IMG/VR virus record: IMGVR_UViG_3300032315_000218
Coordinates: 1-38,668 of that record
Reading direction: 5' to 3' (one strand)
Length of the DNA stretch: 38,668 nucleotides
Source of the DNA: a virus
Positions 26,644 through 34,320 of the stretch are shown in pieces. The notes beneath the pieces are model-generated. The model was not told the origin of the DNA. It did no database searches and saw nothing but the letters and a program-made list of their open reading frames with translations. A program made the position numbers and the translations under genes. Position 1 is the stretch's first letter. Each line of letters starts with the position of its first letter.

Positions 26644-28037
26644 GCTATATCAGTAATTATTTCTTGTCTGTATAGATCTATTATTTTTGTGTGATTATCA
26701 ATGTTGTTACTTAACATCCTGTACAACTTAGCTTCTACTTCACTGCCTCTGATATGCACAATAGTCATTGGGTTCTTTTGCCCGGGTCTGTTAATACGTG
26801 CATTTGCTTGGAGATATGTTTCAACGCTGGTCACAGGAGAATACCAAATGATTACGTTGGCAGCTGTTAGTGTTAACCCGTGAGATGCTGCTTGTGGTTG
26901 TATTACTAATACTCTAGTATTCTCAGTATCTTGAAAGTCCTGGATGATCTGATGCCGTCTGTTGACAGGTACTTGCCCATTAATAACGTTACACGTTATG
27001 CCAGCTTTGGTTAGGTAAGTATTAAGTAACTCAATGGTATGGGTAAAAGGCACAAACACCAACACTTTGTGTGACGCTTCTTCAATAACTTCTTTAATGA
27101 CTTGTAGTCGATTGGATACATCAAACTCAATGACTTCTCTAGTATCCGTATAAACCGCACCCCCAGATATTTGTAAGAGCTTGTTGATATTAGTAGCCGC
27201 ATTAACTGAGGTAACTTGCTCTCCATCTGCGTGAATCAGCATTTGCTTTTTAAGCATACGGTAATACTTGGTCTGCTGTGGGGTAAGGGGGGCATCACGC
27301 TCTACAAATGTTACGTCGGGCAAGTCTAAGCACTGGTCTTTTTCAAACCGAATAGCTGGTTGCAACACGTTGTGTACAATCTGTTGTGCCTGTGGCTTTG
27401 GTATCCAGCGGTATGTACCGACCTTAACCATAACTTGGTCTCTGAATTGGCCATAATATTTTGGGGTATTGTCGGGGTTGATAAGCCTAGCTAAACCAAA
27501 CGCATCTACTGGTGACTGGGCTGCTGGCGTACCTGTAAGCATCCACATACCCTTAACCGTTTTAGCTATCTCTCTAAGTGTCTTCCAGCGGGTTGTTTGC
27601 GCATTCTTATATGCACTAGCTTCGTCTACTACGATTAAATCAAAACCGCCATTAGTAATGTCGTCCTTGACGATCTCAACACCATCAAAGTTAATGATAA
27701 CAAACTCAGCACCTTGGTTAATTAGCTTGCGCCTTTGCTTTGCTTCTCCGTAGGCAACATCACAAGTTCTATGAATAGCAAACTTAAACAAGTCCTGTTG
27801 CCACGCCGATTTCATAATGGATAGGGGGCAGATAACCAATACACGCTTAATCACACCTAGGTTCATTAGGTAGTCACAAGCCCATATAACGCTGGCGGTT
27901 TTGCCCGTACCTTGCTCGTTAAAACAAAATGCCCTACGGTTTAAAGTAAGAAACTCTGCAGTCTGCTTTTGGTGGGCAAACGGTTTAAACTTCCCCGGCC
28001 AATCGTAATCTGTGGCAATGCTATTTTTTGCTGGCAT
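26640..28037 (-). CDS. SNF2-family DNA helicase/translocase
   Basis: The 465-residue product has superfamily 2 motifs in order: Q-like FKPFAHQKQ, Walker A EQGTGKT (Lys46), motif Ia VICPLSIMKSAW, motif II VVDEAS (Asp138/Glu139), motif III MLTGTP, and motif VI QANARINRPGQ (Arg414). Such phage SNF2 proteins act in replication or recombination by moving on duplex DNA. I chose ATG 28037: an in-frame ATG at 28187 would add 50 residues lying wholly inside the HNH gene and unlike the family. It overlaps the HNH stop by 17 bases. Its own stop codon is in the palindromic promoter of the next unit. Confidence 0.88.
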   Translation of the reverse strand: MPAKNSIATDYDWPGKFKPFAHQKQTAEFLTLNRRAFCFNEQGTGKTASVIWACDYLMNLGVIKRVLVICPLSIMKSAWQQDLFKFAIHRTCDVAYGEAKQRRKLINQGAEFVIINFDGVEIVKDDITNGGFDLIVVDEASAYKNAQTTRWKTLREIAKTVKGMWMLTGTPAAQSPVDAFGLARLINPDNTPKYYGQFRDQVMVKVGTYRWIPKPQAQQIVHNVLQPAIRFEKDQCLDLPDVTFVERDAPLTPQQTKYYRMLKKQMLIHADGEQVTSVNAATNINKLLQISGGAVYTDTREVIEFDVSNRLQVIKEVIEEASHKVLVFVPFTHTIELLNTYLTKAGITCNVINGQVPVNRRHQIIQDFQDTENTRVLVIQPQAASHGLTLTAANVIIWYSPVTSVETYLQANARINRPGQKNPMTIVHIRGSEVEAKLYRMLSNNIDNHTKIIDLYRQEIITDIA

Positions 28038-28305
28038 TCCGCTTGACTGAGTGATCTGCGTTACGGCTGAACGAACGGTTGTCACTAGCTGACTTAACCT
28101 TGAGATTGCTTTTGGTGCTTGTACCGCCCTTACTAAGGGGTTTGATATGGTCAACGTCTTTGCCATCTCCTTTTGATACTCTTCCATCTTTCATTAGCTC
28201 CGCACGGGCTTTATTACGTTCGCCACGCTTTTTAATTTGTTCGGGTTTGCCCTGATACTGTTCGTATTCTTTTTTGTAGGGTCTAGGTTTGTTTACGTAT
28301 GGCAT
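28021..28305 (-). CDS. HNH endonuclease-like protein
   Basis: The 94-residue basic product has the HNH core VDHIKPLSKGGTSTKSNLKV (Asp52-His53, Asn67) with a possible third motif SASDNRSF. It lacks the Cys-x-x-Cys zinc pairs of many HNH proteins. Neighbours are the Cas4-like nuclease and the SNF2 helicase, so a replication, recombination or packaging nuclease is likelier than a homing enzyme, which would normally interrupt or flank a conserved gene. AAGGAG ribosome site. Confidence 0.85.
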   Translation of the reverse strand: MPYVNKPRPYKKEYEQYQGKPEQIKKRGERNKARAELMKDGRVSKGDGKDVDHIKPLSKGGTSTKSNLKVKSASDNRSFSRNADHSVKRNASKK

Positions 28306-28326
28306 AGGGGTTCTCCTTAATCCTTA

Positions 28327-28998
28327 TCATTTTCGTCTTTCTCGGAAGTTTGGGCAAGTCTTTACAGGGCACCAACCGCATAAGGGGCCTGAGACTGCGT
28401 TCCATACCCCTGTTTTCATAGCCGTTTCAAGGCGCTCTAAATCAAACCGAACGTGCTCAAAATAGGCTAGTTTGTGGTGCGAACTGTGCTCTTTATTAAC
28501 AAATTCGTTACTAACTACGAATATCAAAGCAGACTTAAGACTTTTAAGGTCAGGGAAGTGTATAAATACCGCTGCCGCTAGTAAATCTAATTGTTTTAAG
28601 TCTGCATACTTGGCATTTTTACTACTTTTGTAGTCAACCAAATAGCCTTCGTCACCGTTAATTATAAGTAAATCCGCAATACCCCTATACCATGCATTTT
28701 TGTCATGAAATCCACAGGCACTAAGTTTTCCATCCTTTTTAATTACACCTAGTTCAATCTCAGTATGCTTCTCACCTGGGATGTTCTTAAGCGCATCTAC
28801 TGTTTTTTGGATGAATTTAAAACGTTCGGGTATGGGTGTGCCATCTTTGATGTAATCTTCTGCCACTTTGTGTAATTCTTTGCCATAGATAGTAGCTTCA
28901 CTGCCATCATCTTTTACATCCTTAGCAACCTTCAAGTGATAATACTTTTTAGGGCACTGCTGAAATGTTTTAAGACTACTATATGACCATGCGCTCAT
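28327..28998 (-). CDS. Cas4/RecB-like PD-(D/E)XK exonuclease with Fe-S cysteines
   Basis: The 223-residue product opens WSYSSLKTFQQCPKKYYHLK, typical of RecB-like nucleases. Catalytic residues in order: His43 (GKELHKVAE), Asp109 (GIADLL), Asp122 and Lys124 (VDYKSSK), Gln136. Four cysteines (C15, C207, C210, C215 in CGWCPVKTC) match the Fe-S-binding set of Cas4/AddB-type enzymes, which resect DNA ends. No cas genes or CRISPR arrays lie nearby, so a replication/recombination role is likely. It starts straight after the previous stop codon (TAAATG). Confidence 0.88.
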   Translation of the reverse strand: MSAWSYSSLKTFQQCPKKYYHLKVAKDVKDDGSEATIYGKELHKVAEDYIKDGTPIPERFKFIQKTVDALKNIPGEKHTEIELGVIKKDGKLSACGFHDKNAWYRGIADLLIINGDEGYLVDYKSSKNAKYADLKQLDLLAAAVFIHFPDLKSLKSALIFVVSNEFVNKEHSSHHKLAYFEHVRFDLERLETAMKTGVWNAVSGPLCGWCPVKTCPNFRERRK

Positions 28999-29280
28999 TT
29001 AATCTATACCCTTTAAAAGTATGACCATAGCAATGGCATCACTTACTTTTTGTCCTTCAGCAACAATAAAAAACTCATAAGTCCAATCGTCACTAAAAAG
29101 GTGGTGCTTAGTATTTTTGTTTAATACAGGGCTTGCAACTTCAAGCAACCGACCATTTAAGCCGTTAACCAACCCAATACGAATTGTTGGTACTGCCGTA
29201 CTGTTTGGGGAACGAGGCTCATCATCCATAGATAAACCCCAACGCATAAACTTATTAAGTATTTTTCGAATCATTGTCAT
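28999..29280 (-). CDS. Hypothetical phage protein
   Basis: The 93-residue product begins MTMIRKILNKFMRWGLSMDD, an amphipathic basic helix, followed by a strand-rich domain (TIRIGLVNGLNGRLLEV, WTYEFFIVAEG). The start overlaps the stop of the lipoprotein gene by four bases (ATGA), arguing that it is expressed. No known function recognised. Confidence 0.65.
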   Translation of the reverse strand: MTMIRKILNKFMRWGLSMDDEPRSPNSTAVPTIRIGLVNGLNGRLLEVASPVLNKNTKHHLFSDDWTYEFFIVAEGQKVSDAIAMVILLKGID

Positions 29281-29537
29281 CTACCGTATTTTGGTGAACA
29301 AGTTACATCAACTGGGACGTCTGACAAGTAGCCGTTTATCTTGCGTCTAGACATAACCATGACTGGTCTAAGCCCACTAGACTCGCACTCTTGAACCGCC
29401 ATTATTACCTGATTTCGGCTCATTTGTGTAAGTTCTTTATCTACTAGTAACGTAGTATCAGGTAGCTTAGAGTTGTCTATATAAGGGGATGACGAGCATG
29501 CCCCTAACAACCCTGTAATTAATAATATTTTTTTCAT
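29277..29537 (-). CDS. Small predicted lipoprotein
   Basis: The 86-residue product begins MKKILLITGLLGACSSSPYI: two Lys, a short hydrophobic core and LGAC, which fits a lipobox with lipidated Cys14. The mature part is only about 72 residues. Secreted to the envelope if signal peptidase II acts. Phage lipoproteins of this size include superinfection-exclusion proteins that hide or block receptors (for example T5 Llp), and Rz1-type spanins. It lies among early genes far from the lysis cassette, which favours exclusion over spanin, but this is inference. Excellent AAGGAG ribosome site. Confidence 0.7.
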   Translation of the reverse strand: MKKILLITGLLGACSSSPYIDNSKLPDTTLLVDKELTQMSRNQVIMAVQECESSGLRPVMVMSRRKINGYLSDVPVDVTCSPKYGR

Positions 29538-29644
29538 CCTTTTCTCCTTCGGGGTACTTTACCTATTGTGTAAGTTACATCTGCTATCCCATCAAACTTC
29601 GGCACTACATACTTCTGTACAAGTAACGGTAACACTTCATCCAT
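29534..29644 (-). CDS. Very small gene (36 residues) between coupled genes
   Basis: It encodes MDEVLPLLVQKYVVPKFDGI then ADVTYTIGKVPRRRKG. Its stop overlaps the lipoprotein start by four bases (ATGA), and its ATG lies five bases after the previous stop. It fills an otherwise empty 110-base gap in a genome with almost none. The Shine-Dalgarno is poor (GAGGTG touching the ATG), so it would rely on coupling. No function recognised. Confidence 0.5.
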   Translation of the reverse strand: MDEVLPLLVQKYVVPKFDGIADVTYTIGKVPRRRKG

Positions 29645-29648
29645 CACC

Positions 29649-29846
29649 TCATTTATAGTCAGCTTTGCGGGTGTATTGCCTTTTCGTTTTAACCGCTGCG
29701 ATTCCAAGTTTTTCTTCCTTATTTCTTGCTTCTAAAACTCTTTCCGCTATATCCCATGGGTCATTTGCTTCCCAGTCTGTGTTGCTAGACATTAAACCCA
29801 ACATAGCGAACATGGCAAAACAATCTCTCAAATCATTCTCGTTCAT
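29649..29846 (-). CDS. Small hypothetical phage protein
   Basis: The 65-residue product begins MNENDLRDCFAMFAMLGLMS, has WEANDPWDIAERVLEAR in the middle and a basic tail (KTKRQYTRKADYK). It resembles a short family of phage proteins starting with a DCFAMFA-type helix; function unknown. Located between the XRE-sigma4 gene (14-base gap) and a 36-residue gene in the same operon. Confidence 0.65.
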   Translation of the reverse strand: MNENDLRDCFAMFAMLGLMSSNTDWEANDPWDIAERVLEARNKEEKLGIAAVKTKRQYTRKADYK

Positions 29847-29860
29847 AATTTACTTTCTTG

Positions 29861-30460
29861 CTAATCTATAAATTGTTTTAAATCGTCTGATCTTGTTGGG
29901 TGTCTTAATTTACGTAATGCGTGGGCTTCAATGTGTCGAATAGCCTCTTTAGTAACTTTAAACATACTGCTAATTTCTTCTAGTGTGTGCGCTTGAACAC
30001 CATCAATTCCAAATCGCAAACGTAGTATTTTTGCTTCTCTAGGAGTAAGGCTATCTAGTTTGTCAGCCACCACTCTAGTCATATCCTCTTCTACCATTTC
30101 CTGTTCGGGATAATCGAGCCCAATAAGACTTCGTGCGCTAGATTGTAAGGTTATTTGCAGTGCCTCCTTACTCATTACTCTTTCAGTACGATTAGAATCC
30201 AGCCTTAAAGTTAACTGCTCGTCTGTCCATAATTCGCTAGGGCATACACCAAGAACCTCCATCAGCTCCTTAGCGGGTTTAATAAACTCACCTTTAGTAC
30301 CAATTGGAGGTTCCATAAGATTAACTAAGCTGTATATCCCAGTAACACCTATACCAGTAGCCTTAGCAAAATTATTAAGGTTGGTGTACCCAAAATCTTT
30401 AATAGCTTTAAGAATGAGATTGTTTCTAACAGTTACCTTGACGTTATATTCATCCATCAT
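29861..30460 (-). CDS. XRE-type HTH fused to sigma70 region 4
   Basis: In the 199-residue product, residues 10-78 form an XRE/Cro-like helical domain (FGYTNLNNFAKATGIGVTGI ... ELMEVLGVCPSELW). Residues 130-199 closely match the RpoD C-terminus: DSLTPREAKILRLRFGID (region 4.1) and TLEEISSMFKVTKEAIRHIE then ALRKLRHPTRS (region 4.2). Region 4 contacts the RNA polymerase beta-flap and the -35 element. Regions 1-3 are absent, so it cannot melt a -10 as a full sigma would. Probably a transcription modulator that redirects or competes with host sigma70. Start ATG 30460 follows the preceding stop by one base. Confidence 0.8.
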   Translation of the reverse strand: MMDEYNVKVTVRNNLILKAIKDFGYTNLNNFAKATGIGVTGIYSLVNLMEPPIGTKGEFIKPAKELMEVLGVCPSELWTDEQLTLRLDSNRTERVMSKEALQITLQSSARSLIGLDYPEQEMVEEDMTRVVADKLDSLTPREAKILRLRFGIDGVQAHTLEEISSMFKVTKEAIRHIEAHALRKLRHPTRSDDLKQFID

Positions 30461-30461
30461 A

Positions 30462-31202
30462 TTAATCTCTCGTTAATTGACCACTAAAGTTATACGTTCC
30501 GCTATGGGTTAAATTCGCCCAAGGTGCAGCATAGACTTTAAAGCCAGCCTGCCGTGCAATCTTGCAGAAATGGTAGTCCTCTGAAAGTAATCGGTTGGAT
30601 ACTTCGTCAATGCTAGTTGCAAAGAACTCGTGGATTATTTTCTTGACTGGGCTTTTGTCCACAATCAGAATCATATCGTTGGTATATGTTGGCACTTTGT
30701 CTTTGAGTACCTCAAATACATTACGCTTAATTAACATAAACCCCGTGCCGCCGTTATCAATCTCCATTGGCTCATTAACATCACCCGTAGCTTGTGCCAC
30801 ATCACCTACTAGGTTTACTACAAAAGAACCTGTATAGCTAGGCAGGTCTTGATACTCAACCCCAGACTTAACAGCTTCTGCTACCGTCTTCCAGTTAATC
30901 TCTTTCTTTGGGTACAAGCCACAAATAATGTCTTTGTCTGCATTAACCATGCTAACAATGTCTGCTGGGTTAAATGTAATATCAGCATCAATAAACATCA
31001 GGTGTGTAGCATCTGTACCTAAAAAGTCATAGGCTAGTGAGTTTCTAGCACGGGTAATCAAAGACTCATTCATCATGTGCGCATAGTACAGTTGCATCTC
31101 ATGACGCATAAACTCTTGTACCGAATTAAGCAGCCCCACGGTGTAACCGCCAACGCACAGCCCACCGTACATTGGTGTAGCTACAAATATTTTATGAGTC
31201 AT
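30462..31202 (-). CDS. GT-A-type glycosyltransferase
   Basis: The 246-residue product starts MTHKIFVATPMYGG, a nucleotide-sugar-binding first strand. A DxD motif is at Asp72-Ala-Asp74 (HLMFIDADITF), and RARNSLAYDFL and EDYHFCKIARQAGFKVYAAP fit the acceptor-side region of such enzymes. It transfers a sugar from a nucleotide donor to an unknown acceptor. I start at 31202 (ATGA overlap, GGAGAG upstream) rather than 31214. Part of a three-gene modification cassette with the next two genes upstream. Confidence 0.78.
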   Translation of the reverse strand: MTHKIFVATPMYGGLCVGGYTVGLLNSVQEFMRHEMQLYYAHMMNESLITRARNSLAYDFLGTDATHLMFIDADITFNPADIVSMVNADKDIICGLYPKKEINWKTVAEAVKSGVEYQDLPSYTGSFVVNLVGDVAQATGDVNEPMEIDNGGTGFMLIKRNVFEVLKDKVPTYTNDMILIVDKSPVKKIIHEFFATSIDEVSNRLLSEDYHFCKIARQAGFKVYAAPWANLTHSGTYNFSGQLTRD

Positions 31203-31936
31203 TTTGCTCTCCACGGGAAATTGCCGTTATAAAGTTGTTGCATATATTTGTTACCTTCTTTAAAAAATATTTCCGCATCGGGTCGAACTCGGTAGTTCAC
31301 TGTGTACAAGCCTGTACATCCGTAGCTGTAAAAGTCTTTAGCCGTAGATACTGCCATCCTATATAAAAAACGATCAGCCCAGTAATAATCTGTCTGTAGG
31401 GTAGAGTTGATCTTCATTAAAAACTCAGTCTTAAAACAGTAGCAGTTCATGTCCACCAAGTTAATGTTCTTCCAGCTTGCAAAGATTCCTAGGCTATCGC
31501 AGTCGTCATTGAATAAATAGTTGCCTTCCTGATCTACACACTTGCGTAGGCTATAACACCACTCATGCTCTCGGTTTGGCATCTTAAACATTTGCAACAT
31601 GGTTTCTACATGGTAAGGTTCAAACCAATTATCCTCATCCAAAAACAATACATGCTCGGCATTGATTAGGCTAGATATACCCGCATACACCCGATTGCCA
31701 AAGAACTTAACACCATCCTTCTTACTCCAATGATTGCTTGGTTTACCCGTGTTCTCAGGCAACAAGATTATTTTCTTATTGACGTAATTCCCAGTAGCCA
31801 GTATGTCGGCTACTTTTTGTGCATGTTCTGCACCGTCAATCACAATCCAATGTTCGCATGGTTGGTTATTGGTAGATTCCATCGCCTTAGCTAGGAATGG
31901 TAAGCCCGTTGTAGGGGTTATGACTACTGCGCTCAT
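31199..31936 (-). CDS. Family 2-like glycosyltransferase
   Basis: The 245-residue product begins MSAVVITPTTGLPFLAKAME, followed by EHWIVIDG and a DxD at Asp100-Glu-Asp102 (HVLFLDEDNWF), the GT-A fold pattern. The C-terminal half with DYYWADRFLYRM and NYRVRPDAEIFF is an acceptor domain candidate. Substrate unknown: phage DNA base, virion protein or host surface sugar. Overlaps neighbours on both sides by four bases (ATGA). Confidence 0.78.
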   Translation of the reverse strand: MSAVVITPTTGLPFLAKAMESTNNQPCEHWIVIDGAEHAQKVADILATGNYVNKKIILLPENTGKPSNHWSKKDGVKFFGNRVYAGISSLINAEHVLFLDEDNWFEPYHVETMLQMFKMPNREHEWCYSLRKCVDQEGNYLFNDDCDSLGIFASWKNINLVDMNCYCFKTEFLMKINSTLQTDYYWADRFLYRMAVSTAKDFYSYGCTGLYTVNYRVRPDAEIFFKEGNKYMQQLYNGNFPWRAK

Positions 31937-32502
31937 TTTTTCTTCACCGCCAGTTGGTAGTTTCTAAACAGAATCTCGTACTGACCAGCATACACACCTA
32001 AGAACGCTTCGATACCTAGTTTGGGATTAAGCACTAACTCGGGGTACTTGTTCCACTCATAGTCATCAAACAACATAACACCGCCTGACTTGAGCATCCC
32101 CCATGCCATACACGCATCGCTTAAAGTGTCATAGGCTGTGTGACTTCCGTCAATGTAGATAAAGTCAAACGGGTATCTATTCTTAATCAGTTCAGCCAGT
32201 GCATCGTATGACCGCTTTTTATACAACGATACCCTTTGTTCTAACTTCATAGCTTCCGATGTATTGCGAGAGAATCGTCTTTCTACTTCTTTAAAGTCAA
32301 CCCCATCGTGCTCTTGACCACCATTGAATGTATCTACACAAACCACAGTGCCGTTATCCGCTAACCCGTTTTCTAGTAACCAGCAAGTAGAGCGCCCCTC
32401 AAACACACCAATCTCAAGAAATAACTTCTTCTCGGGTATAGCTGACATGCACGCTTCAAAGTTAGGTATGTTGCTACTGAACCAATCTTCTGTAAAATTC
32501 AT
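31933..32502 (-). CDS. Class I SAM-dependent methyltransferase
   Basis: The 189-residue product has a SAM-binding motif I KKLFLEIGVFEGRST (residues 25-38), acidic Asp57 after the second strand, then FDFIYIDGSHTAYDTLSD and GGVMLFDDYEW, the layout of the Methyltransf_24 family often seen in sugar/O-antigen clusters. No DNA-methylase catalytic motif (DPPY or PC) is seen, so sugar or small-molecule methylation is more likely than base methylation. Starts directly after the polymerase stop (TAAATG) and overlaps the following glycosyltransferase. Confidence 0.82.
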   Translation of the reverse strand: MNFTEDWFSSNIPNFEACMSAIPEKKLFLEIGVFEGRSTCWLLENGLADNGTVVCVDTFNGGQEHDGVDFKEVERRFSRNTSEAMKLEQRVSLYKKRSYDALAELIKNRYPFDFIYIDGSHTAYDTLSDACMAWGMLKSGGVMLFDDYEWNKYPELVLNPKLGIEAFLGVYAGQYEILFRNYQLAVKKK

Positions 32503-34320
32503 TTAACACTCTCCATAAGAACTACCAACACCTGACTCACAACTTAGTGGCAAATCTAATGCCCACTTAGGTCGCATCTTCATGCACAACTCGACATACT
32601 CTTGAGCTGTCTGAGCTTCTGAATTAGGTACTACGCAAGCAATAGCATCATGCACAGTCATTACAACTTTGTATTTCTTAGCTACTTTTAGCATTTGCTC
32701 ACCAATAATAATTCGGGCTAAAGCCTGACACACATTCTCAATAACTTTACCGCCGTATATTCTGTTAGGTATAGTCGCCTTACCCTTTCTGGTGTCGTAT
32801 ACATACTCGGTCTTACCTTCTTCATTGATAATCTTGCGTAGGTTTGGATACTTCATGTACAAGCCGTTTGGTAAGCGGATACCTTTTGTACCCTCGACTG
32901 TCAGCACACCAGCCCGACCTAATGACATAGTCTGATTGTTAATGATGGCATCTAAAGCTAATCCTGCTTTTCTCCAAAGAGACGGTATCCAGTCATAAGT
33001 TTCCCGATATACTTGGATAATACGATTGGCTTCCCCATCCTCAATTTCCACATTGAAAGTCTTGAGTTGGATTTGGAATTTCTTACTGCCCATGCCGTAG
33101 CCACATCCCAATATCGTTGTCTTACCAACGAACCTTTCATCCTTGCTAATTTCTGCTTCCGCCTTGTTATATATAGACGAAGCCATGATCTTGTATACAT
33201 CCTCACCCCTTTCAAATGCATCAACTAAATCATTTTGCTCGGCCAGCCACGCTAATGTTCTTGCTTCTATTTGGCTAGAGTCAGAATCAATAATCTTGTA
33301 CCCAATAGGGGCACGGATTGCACTTTTTAAAGGGCTTTGTCTTGGTAAGTTTTGTAGGTTTACTTTGTCGTCACCGCCCCACCGCCCTGTATGAGCCGCA
33401 TAGTAGCGTAGTGGTATAGGTAATAAACCCCGATCCGAAATCCCAATAAAGCGTTGGGTTCTTGTTTCTTCTAGAGTAGACTTAACACCAAGACGAGCTG
33501 CCGCTAGAAGTTGCACATTTTCATTCTCGTGTTCTAGCAATGCTTTAAAGCCTTCGTCTGTTTTAGCAAATGCCCAGGTTTTCTTTCCTGTTGCTGGACT
33601 TATCTTAGTAGGCGGTTCTACACCCCGTTCAATTAATAACTCCGAAAACATATCGTTACTCATCAAATCTTCTCGAGCAAACTGTTGCAAAAATACTTCT
33701 TTTTTCTCTTGCACTTCTTTTAGGTGTACTTCCAACAAAGGCTTATCCAACACCAAGCTAGGCTCAGTAAACATACGAATGGTCAGATCAATCAACCTAA
33801 ACTCAACTAAAGGGTAATTTTCACCTAGTATTTGTAGTAACTGCATAGTAAGCGCAGTATCGTTCTTACAATACTCGCCATAGTTTGCTAACTCCTCAGG
33901 CGTAAAATCAATCCTGTGCTTGCCCAAGGCTTGCAATACTTCTGTGCCTTTAACACCAATAGCATGATATTCAGCCAATGCTTTTAAGCTACCGCCAACT
34001 TCAGTTCCGTATATTGCTCTTGCCATTGATAGAGTATCGGCAATAGCCTTAGGTCTTATATTAAATACAAAACTAAGGATAGCCATATCAAACATGGCAT
34101 TGTGGGCGCACAATAAATTATCTTGAAAATTAAATTGCTCGAGCCACTTTTTTGTAGATTCTTTAGTACCGCTAAACCATTGTGGTTCACCGTCTTTCTC
34201 TTGCACGGCAACACCAATTACTTCAAATTCCGCACCACGGATGTATTCTTCCGTAGTCAGCTTAGTTAGTGAATAAGTCTGAGAGTAGTAGGTCTCAAAG
34301 TCGATACAATATATTTTCAT
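32503..34320 (-). CDS. Family A DNA polymerase with 3'-5' exonuclease
   Basis: The 605-residue product has exonuclease motifs DFETYYS (Asp7, Glu9), CAHNAMFDM (Asn74, Asp78) and YCKND (Asp154). Polymerase motif A is DSSQIEA (Asp347), motif B is the O-helix RFVGKTTILGCGYG (Leu404 where E. coli Pol I has Phe762), and motif C is VHDAIA (Asp558). No 5' nuclease domain. It is the replicative polymerase. Motif C has Ala559 instead of the usual Glu. Leu at the 762 site is a known common variant in environmental phages. Overlaps the upstream gene by four bases (ATGA). Confidence 0.95.
   Translation of the reverse strand: MKIYCIDFETYYSQTYSLTKLTTEEYIRGAEFEVIGVAVQEKDGEPQWFSGTKESTKKWLEQFNFQDNLLCAHNAMFDMAILSFVFNIRPKAIADTLSMARAIYGTEVGGSLKALAEYHAIGVKGTEVLQALGKHRIDFTPEELANYGEYCKNDTALTMQLLQILGENYPLVEFRLIDLTIRMFTEPSLVLDKPLLEVHLKEVQEKKEVFLQQFAREDLMSNDMFSELLIERGVEPPTKISPATGKKTWAFAKTDEGFKALLEHENENVQLLAAARLGVKSTLEETRTQRFIGISDRGLLPIPLRYYAAHTGRWGGDDKVNLQNLPRQSPLKSAIRAPIGYKIIDSDSSQIEARTLAWLAEQNDLVDAFERGEDVYKIMASSIYNKAEAEISKDERFVGKTTILGCGYGMGSKKFQIQLKTFNVEIEDGEANRIIQVYRETYDWIPSLWRKAGLALDAIINNQTMSLGRAGVLTVEGTKGIRLPNGLYMKYPNLRKIINEEGKTEYVYDTRKGKATIPNRIYGGKVIENVCQALARIIIGEQMLKVAKKYKVVMTVHDAIACVVPNSEAQTAQEYVELCMKMRPKWALDLPLSCESGVGSSYGEC

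Noticed and set aside
26983-26999. Inverted repeat ATAACGT-TAC-ACGTTAT inside the helicase gene
   Set aside because: Single copy, different sequence from the 13-base family, no promoter nearby; probably chance.
28038-28187. N-terminal extension of the SNF2 helicase from ATG 28187
   Set aside because: Lies entirely within the HNH gene and does not resemble the start of SNF2 proteins; ATG 28037 gives a normal N-terminus.
28021-28998. CRISPR-linked interpretation of the Cas4-like and HNH nucleases
   Set aside because: No repeats-and-spacers array and no other cas genes; the nucleases sit in a replication block.
30952-30964. CTAACAATGTCTG in the glycosyltransferase gene as another palindrome copy
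   Set aside because: Two mismatches destroy the right arm symmetry; not counted.
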